From assembly GCA_038276395.1 (NCBI GenBank), contig JBBQAA010000059.1:1-30990 (forward strand): a stretch of DNA of 30,990 nt, given 5' to 3'. Within the stretch, counting starts at the first letter, position 1, and every line of letters begins with the position of its first letter. Positions 1 to 11,374 of the stretch are shown here, piece after piece. A program made the translations under genes and the position numbers. The DNA is from JBBQAA01 sp038276395 (lineage in GTDB: Bacteria > Actinomycetota > Thermoleophilia > Solirubrobacterales > Solirubrobacteraceae). A model generated the notes under the pieces. That model was not told the origin of the DNA. It saw nothing but the letters and a program-made list of their open reading frames with translations, and did no database searches.

Positions 1-1138
1 AGACCTCGTAGGAGGAGCCCGGCCGGAGCTCCCCGACCGCGTCGAAGGTCCCCGGGCTGCCCGTGCCGACGACGCGCACGGGCGCCCCCGTCACGGCCAG
101 CGAGGTCCCCGCGCCGACGACGAGCCCGGAGGCCAGGCTCCTCAGGCTCACGAACAGCGTCTCCCGCCAGCGCGGGTCGGGATGGGCCGGCAACTCCGTG
201 CGCTCCCCGAGGCCGGGGTGTACGGAGCCCGCCCGCCAGGCGGTGCCGTCGAAGGAGTCGAGGTTCTGCGCCTTCAGGTAGACCCGCCGACGCATCCTCA
301 CGCGCAGGACCTCCCGGCCCGTCCGGGTCCAGTCGAGCGGGCCGTAGCGGTGGTTCCAGTCGAAGGTCTCCGCGTGGGAGGGCGCGAGGGAGAGCACGAG
401 CCGGTCGTAGTGCAGCCAGGGGTGGCCGGCGTCGATCGCCGAGCCCGCCGCGAGCCCGACCGCCGCGGCGGCGAGGGCGAGGACGAGCGCCCCCCGCGCG
501 GCGCGGAGCTCGACCTCCTCGGCCCAGAGCGCGGCGCCGAGGAGCAGGAAGAGGGGGACGCCCTGCAGCACGCCCTCACGGTCGGGAAGCACGACGGCGG
601 GGACTGCGGCGAGCAGGACGAGCGGCGCGAGGGCGGCGGCGCGGGCGCCGAGGCGGGCGCGGGCCGGAAGCCCCGCGAGCGCGCTCGCCCCCCCGGCCAG
701 CAGGAGCCCGCCGCCGAGCAGCGTCACCGAGCGCACCCAGGTGTCGGCGCCGTCGTAGGGGCTGGGCGCGTTGGGCAGGCCCTGGAGGCCCTCGGAGATC
801 CCCGTCGCGAGCGCCCCCCAGTTCCGCGGATCGAGCACGAGCGCGCTCGGGACCCCCACGAGCAGCAGGATCCCGGCGAACGCGACGACCCCGCCGAGGC
901 CGCCCGTGGCCGCGAGAGGCGCCCGCGGGCGGGCGGCGCGGAGGCTGCGGGCGAGCGCGAGCCCGAAGGCGGCCGCGAGCAGGAGCAGGACGATGAGGAC
1001 GAGGGCGGCGCCGGGAGCCACGAGCCGCGCCCAGCGCAGCGCGCCCCACAGCGCGAGGGCGCCGAAGGCGGCCGGCCGGGTCAGCCGGGCGGGCGCGAGC
1101 CGCCGGGCGACCGGCAGGGGCACGGCGACGGCGCTCAC
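1..1138 (-). CDS. TgpA-like transglutaminase, N-terminal membrane part (partial)
   Basis: The frame is open from a GTG at 1138 to the window edge, so the C-terminus is missing. About 379 residues are visible. The first 250 or so form several hydrophobic segments with Ala/Leu/Val-rich runs, followed by a soluble stretch containing the motif YLKAQNLDSFDGTAWR. That arrangement is the N-terminal domain of TgpA-type membrane transglutaminases, in which a periplasmic/extracytoplasmic transglutaminase-like cysteine protease core follows; that core would lie outside the window. The start overlaps the stop of the DUF58 gene by four bases (GTGA), which supports this start and translational coupling. 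The order MoxR ATPase, DUF58, transglutaminase is a well-known conserved cluster. Family assignment is good; substrate unknown. Confidence 0.8.
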   Translation of the reverse strand, partial: MSAVAVPLPVARRLAPARLTRPAAFGALALWGALRWARLVAPGAALVLIVLLLLAAAFGLALARSLRAARPRAPLAATGGLGGVVAFAGILLLVGVPSALVLDPRNWGALATGISEGLQGLPNAPSPYDGADTWVRSVTLLGGGLLLAGGASALAGLPARARLGARAAALAPLVLLAAVPAVVLPDREGVLQGVPLFLLLGAALWAEEVELRAARGALVLALAAAAVGLAAGSAIDAGHPWLHYDRLVLSLAPSHAETFDWNHRYGPLDWTRTGREVLRVRMRRRVYLKAQNLDSFDGTAWRAGSVHPGLGERTELPAHPDPRWRETLFVSLRSLASGLVVGAGTSLAVTGAPVRVVGTGSPGTFDAVGELRPGSSYEV

Positions 1139-2265
1139 GCCGCCGCCTCGCGAAGTCGCGCCGGCAGCCCGGCGGCGCGCAGCGCGTGGCCCGCGCAGCC
1201 GGCGACCCTGAAGGCGGGCGCGCGCCCCGCCCATCCCGCGGCCTCCTCGGGGACGACGACGAAACGCGGGCCGCGCGCCACCGACGCCCATGGCGCGGGC
1301 AGGCGCGTGAGGCTCCGCGCGGCGACGTAGAGGACGGCGCCGCGCCGCGCCGCGCCCGAGTCGGGCACGGGCGCCGGGCCGCCCGCCTCGACGAGCGCGA
1401 GCCGGGCATGGGCGAGTGCCCAGGACCCGAGGTCCGGCTCGATGTCCGCCGGGCGCCGCTCCTGCGGCAGCAGCAGGGCGCAGCCCTGGGCCTGCCCGAG
1501 CGCGTGGGCGAGCGAGGCGGCGGCGCGCACCGCGGCGTCGAGGGCCGCCTCGGAGTCGGGCGCACGGGCGTCGAGGACGACGACGGGCCGCGCGTCGCCC
1601 TCCGTGCGCAGCCGGCGCTCGATGAGCTCCCCGGTGCGGGCCACGGCGGGCCAGTGGATCCGCGAGGCCGACGCGCCCTCGCGGTAGGGGCGCAGGCCGT
1701 CGAGATCGGTCGCCGCCGCCGGCCCGGCGCCGAGGCCGCCGTCCCCTCCGCCCGCGCCCGTCCGCACGGGGAGGAGGAGGGGCAGGACGAGCAGCTCCGT
1801 CGCCTCCCCCCGGCCGCGCACGCGGCGCGGGACGAGCCCGAGCGGGTCGCGGAGCAGCAGCGCCGGGGGCTCGACCGTCCGCCGCCCGCGCCGCGCGAAG
1901 GAGACGGCGAGGTGCAGGACCCCCTCGTGCTCGCCCGGCGCGCCACCCGTGCGCGGCCGCAGCGGCGGCAGCGGGACCGGGCGCGGGAGCAGCGGGTCCT
2001 CGACGGCGCCCCCCGGCAGCGGGATCCCGGCGCTCCGCACGCGCAGGGTCACGGGGATCGCCTCGCCCTCGGGGACGCGGCGCACGTCGAGCTCGCGCCA
2101 CGCCCCGGCCCCGGCCGCGGCGAGGGCGACCCACGCCCAGGCGGCGAGGGCGAGCACGAGCAGCCCGATCCCCGGGACGTAGAGGGGCTCGGCGTCGAGC
2201 AGCCCGGCGAGGAGGAACAGCCCGAGGCCGAGGAGCGCGACGCCGGCGCCGGCCCGGGGGCGCAC
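1135..2265 (-). CDS. DUF58 domain-containing protein
   Basis: 376 residues. Two hydrophobic helices lie at about residues 7-25 and 28-52, followed by a beta-rich part and then the DUF58 signature region with LDGLRPYREGASASRIHWPAVARTGELIERR, in which the R-x-Y-x-x-G-D/E and I-x-W-x-x-x-A-R-x-G-x-L pattern is clear. The rest resembles a von Willebrand A-like fold (VVVLDARAP). DUF58 proteins accompany MoxR ATPases and are thought to act as membrane-linked partners in chaperone-like or envelope functions; the biochemical role is not established. It starts five bases after the MoxR stop and overlaps the downstream transglutaminase by four bases, so the three are almost certainly co-translated. Confidence 0.85.
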   Translation of the reverse strand: MRPRAGAGVALLGLGLFLLAGLLDAEPLYVPGIGLLVLALAAWAWVALAAAGAGAWRELDVRRVPEGEAIPVTLRVRSAGIPLPGGAVEDPLLPRPVPLPPLRPRTGGAPGEHEGVLHLAVSFARRGRRTVEPPALLLRDPLGLVPRRVRGRGEATELLVLPLLLPVRTGAGGGDGGLGAGPAAATDLDGLRPYREGASASRIHWPAVARTGELIERRLRTEGDARPVVVLDARAPDSEAALDAAVRAAASLAHALGQAQGCALLLPQERRPADIEPDLGSWALAHARLALVEAGGPAPVPDSGAARRGAVLYVAARSLTRLPAPWASVARGPRFVVVPEEAAGWAGRAPAFRVAGCAGHALRAAGLPARLREAAA

Positions 2266-2269
2266 CGCC

Positions 2270-3238
2270 CTACAACGCCGGGGTCGCCGCGACCGCGTCG
2301 GCGACGATACGGGAGGGCGTCTCGCTCGCGGCCTCGGGCGCGAGGACGATCCGGTGGGAGAGCACGGCGTCGGCCAGCTCCTGGACGTCGTCGGGCAGCG
2401 CGTGGTCGCGCCCGTCGAGCATGGCGTGGGCCTTGGCCGCGCGCAGGAGCATGAGCCCCGCGCGCGGGCTCCCGCCGAGCTCGACGCGGGCGTCCTCCCG
2501 CGTGCGGCGCAGGAGCGCGACCACGTAGTCGCGGAGCGCCTGGGTGGCGCGGATGCGCATGGCGGCGTCCTGCATGGCGAGGACCTCGGCGGCGCTGGCC
2601 ACCGACTCGAGCTCCTCCACGCGATCCCCCGACTGGTGGCGCTCGAGCATCTCGGCCTCGGCGGCGGCCGTCGGGTAGCCGAGCGAGACGCGGGCCATGA
2701 AGCGGTCGACCTGGGCCTCGGGCAGCGGGTAGGTGCCCTCGAACTCGATCGGGTTCTGGGTGGCGAGCACGAGGAACGGGCGCGCCAGCTCGTGAGTGTG
2801 GACGTCGACCGTCACCCGGCGCTCCTGCATGCACTCGAGCAGGCCCGATTGGGTCTTCGGCGAGGCGCGGTTGATCTCGTCGACGAGCAGCAGGTTGGCG
2901 AACACCGGGCCGGGGCGGAACTCGAAGCGCTGTTCGCGCTGGTTGTAGACGTTCGTGCCCATGACGTCGGCGGGCAGGAGGTCGGCCGTGCACTGCACGC
3001 GGGCGAACTGGAGGTCGACCGAGCGCGCGAGCGCCCGGGCCAGCGCCGTCTTCCCCACGCCCGGGGCGTCCTCCACGAGCACGTGGCCCTCGGCCACCAG
3101 GGCGACGACGACGAGGTGCAGCGTGCGCGGGTCGACTTCGACCGCGCGCGCGACGTTCTCGGCGATCCGCCGCGCGACGATGGCGGCAGCCGCGCAGGCG
3201 TCGGCGTCAACCCGCGAGGGGCTCTCGAGCGGCTCCAT
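2270..3238 (-). CDS. MoxR-family AAA+ ATPase
   Basis: 322 residues, the usual MoxR length. Walker A is VEDAPGVGKTALARALA (about residues 56-72), Walker B is LLLVDEINRASPKTQ, sensor-1 is VLATQNPIEFEGTYPLPEAQVDRF, and the C-terminal lid contains GGSPRAGLMLLRAAKAHA. MoxR ATPases remodel partner proteins, often with the DUF58/VWA protein next door. The ATG at 3238 lies inside the 3' end of coaBC (32-base overlap). A slightly later start is possible because the first 20 residues are not conserved, but the AAA+ core is complete. Confidence 0.9.
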   Translation of the reverse strand: MEPLESPSRVDADACAAAAIVARRIAENVARAVEVDPRTLHLVVVALVAEGHVLVEDAPGVGKTALARALARSVDLQFARVQCTADLLPADVMGTNVYNQREQRFEFRPGPVFANLLLVDEINRASPKTQSGLLECMQERRVTVDVHTHELARPFLVLATQNPIEFEGTYPLPEAQVDRFMARVSLGYPTAAAEAEMLERHQSGDRVEELESVASAAEVLAMQDAAMRIRATQALRDYVVALLRRTREDARVELGGSPRAGLMLLRAAKAHAMLDGRDHALPDDVQELADAVLSHRIVLAPEAASETPSRIVADAVAATPAL

Positions 3239-4472
3239 GGACTCTCCGGATCTCGACGACCTCGTCGAGGATGGCCTCGGCCACGGCGGCCTTCGCCGCC
3301 CGCTTGACCGTCCGCTCGCCCGCGGCGGAGACGAGGACCATCTCGTTCTCCTCGGCGTCGAAGCCGATCCCGGGGACGGACACGTCGTTGACGGCGACGA
3401 GATCGAGGCCCTTGCGCGCGAGTTTCCCGTGCGCGTGCTCGAGGGCCCCCTGCCCCGTCTCGGCCGCGAAGCCGGCGAGCGTCTGGCCCGGGCGGCGGCG
3501 GGCGGAGAGCGTGGCGAGGATGTCCTCGGTCGGCTCGAGCGCGAGCTCGGGGACGCCCGCGTCCTTCTTCAGCTTCTCGGCGACGGCGGCGCGCGGGCGA
3601 AAGTCGGCCACGGCGGCGGCCATGAGCAGGACGTCGGCGCGCTCGAAGCGCTCCGTGGCCGCGGCGTGGAGCTCGGCGGCGGTCTCGACGTCCACGTACT
3701 CGATCCCGGGGCGGCGCGGCAGCGCGACGTTGGCGGCGAGGACGGTGACCGCGGCCCCCCGGCGCGCGGCGGCGTCGGCCAGCGCGAAGCCCATGCGGCC
3801 CGAGGAGCGGTTGCCGAGGAAGCGCACGGCGTCGATCGGCTCGCGCGTGCCACCCGCGGTGACGAGCACGCGCAGGCCCTCGAGCGGGCCGGCGGCCCGC
3901 GCGGGCAGGACGGCCTCGAGCGCGGCGAGCAGCTCGGCGGGCTCGGCCAGGCGCCCGGGGCCGGCCTCCCCGCGGGAGGCGAGGGCGCCCGTCCCCGGCG
4001 GGATCACGGTCACGCCGCGCTCGCGCAGGAGCGCCACGTTGGCCCGCGTGGCCGGGTGATCCCACATGCGGTCGTTCATGGCCGGGGCGACGAGCACGGG
4101 ACAGGGGGCGGCGAGCGCGGCCTCGGTGACCAACGAGTCGGCGAGCCCCGCGGCGAGCTTGGCCAGCGTGTTCGCCGTGGCCGGGGCGATCAGGTAGGCG
4201 TCGGCGTTCTGGACGAGCGCGAGGTGCGGGATCGGCGCGAAGTCCGGCGGCATCTCCCCCGGGTACGCGCCGCGGGCGGGGTCGGACGCGTAGGGGTCGG
4301 AAAGGACCGGCGCCCCCGTGATCCCCGCGAACGTGGCGGGGCCGACGAAGCGCGCCGCCTCCGGGGTGTGGATGACGCGGACGGCGTGGCCCGCGCGCGT
4401 GGCGAGCCGGACGAGCTCGACGGCCTTGTAGGCGGCGATGCCCCCGGTGACCCCGACGAGCAGACGCGCCAC
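3207..4472 (-). CDS. coaBC: Bifunctional phosphopantothenoylcysteine decarboxylase / phosphopantothenate-cysteine ligase
   Basis: 421 residues from a GTG at 4472, twenty bases after rpoZ. The N-terminal CoaC half is a flavoprotein decarboxylase with VTGGIAAYKAVELVR at the start and the PAMNDRMW motif (P-x-M-N-x-x-M-W) near residue 130. The C-terminal CoaB half has TAGGTREPIDAVRFLGNRSSGRMG, AAAVADFRP and EKLKK, the expected nucleotide and phosphopantothenate binding elements. It makes 4'-phosphopantetheine from 4'-phosphopantothenate and cysteine in coenzyme A synthesis. The position behind gmk-rpoZ is typical of actinobacteria; metK and priA, which often follow there, are replaced here by the MoxR cluster. 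Confidence 0.96.
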   Translation of the reverse strand: MARLLVGVTGGIAAYKAVELVRLATRAGHAVRVIHTPEAARFVGPATFAGITGAPVLSDPYASDPARGAYPGEMPPDFAPIPHLALVQNADAYLIAPATANTLAKLAAGLADSLVTEAALAAPCPVLVAPAMNDRMWDHPATRANVALLRERGVTVIPPGTGALASRGEAGPGRLAEPAELLAALEAVLPARAAGPLEGLRVLVTAGGTREPIDAVRFLGNRSSGRMGFALADAAARRGAAVTVLAANVALPRRPGIEYVDVETAAELHAAATERFERADVLLMAAAVADFRPRAAVAEKLKKDAGVPELALEPTEDILATLSARRRPGQTLAGFAAETGQGALEHAHGKLARKGLDLVAVNDVSVPGIGFDAEENEMVLVSAAGERTVKRAAKAAVAEAILDEVVEIRRVHGAAREPLAG

Positions 4473-4492
4473 GGGTGAGCCTCCCGCCCGGG

Positions 4493-4720
4493 CTACCGGT
4501 ACTGGTAGAGGATCTTCCCCTGGGCCACTTCCTCCAGGGCGATGGTCAGGTAGTTCTTCGAGCGGGTCTCGACCATCGGGGGCGGGAACTCGTCGAACGC
4601 GCCCTCCCCGAGGTTGTGGTAGTAGGAGTTGATCTGGCGCGCGCGCTTGGCGGCGACGATCACGCTCGCGTAGTTGGAGTCGACGTTCTCGAGGAGACGG
4701 TCGATGCGGGGGGAGATCAC
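4493..4720 (-). CDS. rpoZ: DNA-directed RNA polymerase subunit omega
   Basis: 75 residues starting at GTG 4720. The sequence SPRIDRLLENVDSNYASVIVAAKRARQIN is the conserved omega N-terminus, and TIALEEVAQGKI is its C-terminal helix. Omega aids assembly and stability of the RNA polymerase core through the beta' subunit. There is no convincing Shine-Dalgarno. Instead a TAGACT -10 box ends seven bases before the GTG, so the transcript could begin at or next to the start codon. The gene sits between gmk and coaBC. Confidence 0.95.
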   Translation of the reverse strand: MISPRIDRLLENVDSNYASVIVAAKRARQINSYYHNLGEGAFDEFPPPMVETRSKNYLTIALEEVAQGKILYQYR

Positions 4721-4727
4721 CCTGGGG

Positions 4728-4733
4728 AGTCTA
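4728..4733 (-). promoter_or_regulatory. Candidate -10 box for a leaderless rpoZ transcript
   Basis: TAGACT read on the minus strand, with seven bases between it and the rpoZ GTG. The same hexamer in the same geometry precedes mihF. No good -35 is visible at 16-18 bases, so this rests on the -10 and on the absence of a ribosome binding site. Confidence 0.4.
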
Positions 4734-4798
4734 GATGGTTGAATCCATTATTCCCGCACTCGCGGATGACGCGGCCCTGCAAGGACGGAAACTCGGAA

Positions 4799-5368
4799 TC
4801 AGCCATCTACCCCGGTGCCGAGCTCCGCGCGCACGATGGCGGTCAGGCGGTCGGTGGCCTGCTCCAGGCGGTCGTTGACGACGCGGTGGGCGAACTCGCC
4901 GCGGGCCTCGAGCTCCCGCCCCGCGGTCTGCAGGCGGCGCTCGACCTGCTCGGAGTCGTCGGTGCCCCGCCCCACGAGCCGCGCCCGCAGCGCGTCGGCC
5001 GATGGCGGCTCGATGAAGATCTGCACGGCCTCGGACATCCGCTCGCGGACCAGGCGCGCGCCCTGGACCTCGATCTCGAGCACGACCGGGCTCCCCGCCG
5101 CGGTCCGCCGCTCGAGCTCTGAGCGCAGCGTGCCGTAGCGCCGGCCCGAGTACTCCGCGTGCTCGACGAACTCGCCGGCCGCCACGCGTCGGTCGAACTC
5201 CTCGTCGGTGAGGAAGTGGTAGGCCACGCCGTCCCGCTCCCCCGGCCGGGGCGGGCGCGTGGTGACCGAGACCGAGAGCTCGAGAGCCGGCACGCGCTCC
5301 ATCAGCCCGCGGATGAGCGTGCCCTTCCCGACCCCGGAGGGGCCGGTGATGACGAAGACCTTCGCCAC
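4799..5368 (-). CDS. gmk: Guanylate kinase
   Basis: 189 residues from GTG 5368. It opens AKVFVITGPSGVGKGTLIRG, with the P-loop GPSGVGKGT, then SVSVTTRPPRPGERDGVAYHF (GMP-binding region) and EYSGRRYGT. It phosphorylates GMP to GDP. The reading frame is open further upstream to 5470, but that extension would overlap mihF, and guanylate kinases begin just before the P-loop strand, so 5368 is preferred. It lies 20 bases after mihF and 78 bases before rpoZ. Confidence 0.95.
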   Translation of the reverse strand: MAKVFVITGPSGVGKGTLIRGLMERVPALELSVSVTTRPPRPGERDGVAYHFLTDEEFDRRVAAGEFVEHAEYSGRRYGTLRSELERRTAAGSPVVLEIEVQGARLVRERMSEAVQIFIEPPSADALRARLVGRGTDDSEQVERRLQTAGRELEARGEFAHRVVNDRLEQATDRLTAIVRAELGTGVDG

Positions 5369-5388
5369 GGCGGCGGCGCGGGCTTGAG

Positions 5389-5727
5389 CTACCGGCGCAG
5401 GAGCGCGACGAGCTCGGTGCGCTGGCGCTCGGAGAGCCCGCCGATCGTCTTGCTCGGGGAGATGCGGCACATGTTGAGGATCTTGTTGACCTTCACGCGC
5501 CCGTACTTGGGGACGGCGAGGAGCATGTCGAAGACCTTCGCGGTCTCCAGGTACTCGGGCGGGTCGAGCAGGAGATCGTGGATCGAGGCGCGCCCGGCCT
5601 TGAGGTTGCGCTTGAGCTCGGCGCGGCGGGTGCGGATCAGGTTCGCGCGCTGCAGCGCCTCCATGCGCTGGTTCAGGGAACGCTCAGGAGCCACCGACTG
5701 CTTCACGATCTCACTGGCCGGCGGCAC
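5389..5727 (-). CDS. mihF: Actinobacterial-type integration host factor
   Basis: 112 residues from GTG 5727. The C-terminal 80 residues match the mIHF/sIHF family: RTRRAELKRNLKAGRASIHDLL, then a helix-two-turn-helix-like part with VPKYGRVKVNKILNMCRISPSKTIGGLSERQ. It is a small nucleoid DNA-binding protein, essential in mycobacteria and unrelated to proteobacterial IHF. A longer reading from a TTG at 5763 is possible, but that TTG is the first part of a good -35 box and the -10 lies between it and GTG 5727, so the shorter start fits better. The gene precedes gmk as in most actinobacteria. Confidence 0.9.
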   Translation of the reverse strand: MPPASEIVKQSVAPERSLNQRMEALQRANLIRTRRAELKRNLKAGRASIHDLLLDPPEYLETAKVFDMLLAVPKYGRVKVNKILNMCRISPSKTIGGLSERQRTELVALLRR

Positions 5728-5735
5728 GAGGGGCG

Positions 5736-5763
5736 AGTCTACATACCTCGGGGGCGGGCGCAA
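5736..5763 (-). promoter_or_regulatory. Promoter of mihF, probably leaderless
   Basis: Minus strand: TTGCGC (5758-5763), a 16-base spacer, then TAGACT (5736-5741). Eight bases separate the -10 from the GTG at 5727, so transcription should start at or next to the start codon. This gives mihF-gmk-rpoZ-coaBC transcription independent of the pyr operon. Confidence 0.5.
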
Positions 5764-5851
5764 GACCTCGGCGGCAAAAACCCTCGACCTCGAGCTTAGC
5801 TATAGCTTCGTTGAGGCTGCTTACGGGAATGGGCCAACTTGCAGGGATTTC

Positions 5852-8942
<3,091 letters not shown>

Positions 8943-8950
<8 letters not shown>

Positions 8951-10058
8951 GGCCGGTCAGGAGGTCGTCGAAGAAATGCAGGGAGTCGTGCGGGCCGGGG
9001 CCGGCCTCGGGGTGGTACTGGAGCGTGCCCGCGCTCGCCTCGCGCAGGACGAGCCCCTCGACCGTGCGGTCATACAGGTTCACGTGGGTCAGCTCGGCGG
9101 CGCCGAAGCCGGTCTCCCAGCGCACGGGCTCGTCGGCCTCGATGCGGTGCTCGCCGCCGGGGCCGAGGACGGCGAAGCCGTGGTTCTGGCTGGTGATCTC
9201 GACGTGGCCCGTGCCGAGGTCGCGCACCGGGTGGTTGGATCCTCGGTGGCCGAAGGGCAGCTTGTAGGTCTGAAGGCCGACGGCGCGGCAGAGGAGCTGG
9301 TGGCCGAGGCAGATCCCGAACACGGGCTTCTGACCCACCACGGCGCGGACGTTTTGCACGATGTACTCGAGCGCGGCCGGGTCCCCCGGGCCGTTGGCGA
9401 GGAATACGAGGTCGTAGGCGGCGAAGTCCGCGTGGGCGCAGGGCAGGAGCGTGACCCGGGCGCCGCGCTCGCGCAGGTTGCGGATGATCGAGGTCTTGAC
9501 GCCCGTGTCGATGACGCCGATTGAGAGGCCCGCCCCCGGGCCGCCCTCGGCGAGCGGCGCGAGCTCGACCGGGGCCGGCGGGCTGACCGTGGCGGCGAGG
9601 TCGGCGCCCGCCATGGACGGCTCGGCGGCGACCGACCGGGCCGCCTCCTCCTCCCCCACGCCGGCGAAGATCCCGCCGCGCATGGCGCCGCGGTCGCGCA
9701 GGTGGCGCACGAGCGCCCGGGTGTCGACGCCGCCGATCGCCGGGACGCCCGCGTCGGCGAGCCAGGTGAGCCAGCCCTCGGCCCCGGGGGCGTCCTCGCC
9801 GTCCATCGCCGCGCGCATGATCGCCCCGCGCGCGTGGATCCGGTCGGACTCCATCGCCGCGGCCGAGACGCCGTAGTTGCCGACGTGCGGGGCGGTGAAG
9901 GTGAGGATCTGCCCGGCGAAGCTCGGGTCGGTGACGGCCTCCTGGTAGCCGGACATGGAGGTCGTGAAGACGACCTCGCCCGTGACCTGGCCCGCCGCGC
10001 CGCACGCCTCGCCGTCGAAGCGCGCGCCGTCCTCGAGCAGAACGAAGGCCTCGCTCAT
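8943..10058 (-). CDS. carA: Carbamoyl-phosphate synthase small (glutaminase) subunit
   Basis: 371 residues from ATG 10058, which overlaps the pyrC stop as ATGA. The N-terminal CarA domain has VVFTTSMSGYQEAVTDPSF; the class I glutamine amidotransferase domain has the nucleophile elbow FGICLGHQLL and the His/Glu pair in LQYHPEAGPGPHDS. It hydrolyses glutamine and channels ammonia to CarB. The frame is open further upstream, but that extension overlaps pyrC and is not conserved. Confidence 0.97.
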
Positions 10059-11374
10059 GCCGGCACCGCCGCCGCGGCGCGGCGGAACGCGACCGCGCCG
10101 TTCGCCAAGGTCAGCTCGATCCGCCCGGTGAGCGTGCGGCCGTGAAAGCAGCAGTTCTCCGCCCGGCTCGCGTAGCCGTCGGCTCCCACCTCCCACTCCT
10201 CCCCGAGATCGGCCAGCGCGAGCGCCGCGGGGGCGCCCTCGGCGATCCGCGGCCGGGGGACGCCGAAGAGCTCCGCGCCGCCGGTCAGACCCTCGACGAG
10301 CCGGGCGAGAGACAGGATCCCCGGACGCACGAGCTCCGAGTGGAGCGCGGCGAAAGCCGTTTCGAGGCCCGTCGTCCCCATCGGCGCCTCCTCCCACGGG
10401 ACCTCCTTCTCGTGGCGCGCGTGCGGGGCGTGGTCGGTCGCGATGATGTCGATCGTGCCGTCACGGAAGGCGGCGATGAGCGCCTGGCGGTCGGCCTCGG
10501 CGCGCAGCGGCGGGTTCATCTTCAGGCGCGTGTCGAGGGAGCGAACGGCTTCGTCGGTGAGCAGGAGATGGTGCGGAGAGACCTCCCCGGTGACCCGCGC
10601 GCCCGCGATCCTGGCGGCGGCCAGGGCGGCGACGGACTCGCGGCAGGAGAGGTGCTGGATGTGGACGCGGCCGCCCTCGTAGAGCGCGAGCGCGGCGTCG
10701 CGGGCGACGAGCGTCGACTCCGAGACCGACGGGATCCCGGCCATGCCGAGCAGCGCCGAGACCTCCCCCTCGTGCATGACCCCGGCACCCGAGAGCGAGG
10801 GGTCCTCCTCGTGCAGGGCGAGCGGGAGGCCGGCGAGGCGCTGGTACTGGAGCGCCCGGCGCAGGACGCCGGCGGAGACGACGGGGCGCCCGTCGTCCGT
10901 GAACGCGTAGGCGCCGGCGTCGCGCAGCTCGGCCATCTCGGTCAGCTCGCGGCCGGCGAGGCCCCGCGTGATCGCCGGGACGAAGCCGACGGGGACGATC
11001 GCGTCGCGCGCGGCGGTCTCCTGCAGCGCGCGCAGGACCGAGGCGTCGTCGATCACCGGGTCGGTGTTGGGCATGCACAGCACGCCGCCGTAGCCCCCCG
11101 CCGCCGCAGCCGCCGTGCCGGTGGCGAGATCCTCCTTATGCTCCTGGCCGGGCGTGCGGAAGTGGACGTGGGGGTCGAAGAACGCGGGGAACAGGTGGCG
11201 GCCCTCGGCCTCCAGGATCTCAACCCCCTCGGGCGCCGCCAGCGCCGCGCCGAGCGCGGCGATCGCCCCGCCGCGGACGAGCACGTCGAGCCGCGCGTCG
11301 AGGCCCTCCCCCGGGTCGAGGACGTGCGCGCCCCGCAGGAGCAGCTCGGCGGGCGGTGCGGGCCGGGCGATCAT
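10055..11374 (-). CDS. pyrC: Dihydroorotase
   Basis: 439 residues from ATG 11374 (ATGA overlap with pyrB). Type I dihydroorotase: metal site PAFFDPHVHFRTPGQEHKEDL, substrate region MPNTDPVID, HHLLLTDEAV, and the third metal/catalytic segment IIATDHAPHARHEKEVPWEEAPMGTTGLET. It cyclises carbamoyl-aspartate to dihydroorotate in UMP synthesis. The length and the HxH...DHAPH pattern indicate the active class rather than an inactive PyrC-like partner of PyrB. Confidence 0.96.
   Translation of the reverse strand: MIARPAPPAELLLRGAHVLDPGEGLDARLDVLVRGGAIAALGAALAAPEGVEILEAEGRHLFPAFFDPHVHFRTPGQEHKEDLATGTAAAAAGGYGGVLCMPNTDPVIDDASVLRALQETAARDAIVPVGFVPAITRGLAGRELTEMAELRDAGAYAFTDDGRPVVSAGVLRRALQYQRLAGLPLALHEEDPSLSGAGVMHEGEVSALLGMAGIPSVSESTLVARDAALALYEGGRVHIQHLSCRESVAALAAARIAGARVTGEVSPHHLLLTDEAVRSLDTRLKMNPPLRAEADRQALIAAFRDGTIDIIATDHAPHARHEKEVPWEEAPMGTTGLETAFAALHSELVRPGILSLARLVEGLTGGAELFGVPRPRIAEGAPAALALADLGEEWEVGADGYASRAENCCFHGRTLTGRIELTLANGAVAFRRAAAAVPA

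Noticed and set aside
182..1330. Long plus-strand open frame opposite the transglutaminase and DUF58 genes
   Set aside because: Composition is Arg/Gly/Glu/Pro-rich with no family pattern; it is a GC-driven shadow of minus-strand genes.
5369..5470. N-terminal extension of guanylate kinase
   Set aside because: It overlaps mihF and has no similarity to the family; the P-loop strand begins right after GTG 5368.
5770..5850. Possible terminator after carB (short TTTTT run after CTCGAGGTCGAGGG on the minus strand)
   Set aside because: The only nearby stem is five base pairs with a two-base loop; no stable hairpin directly precedes the T run.
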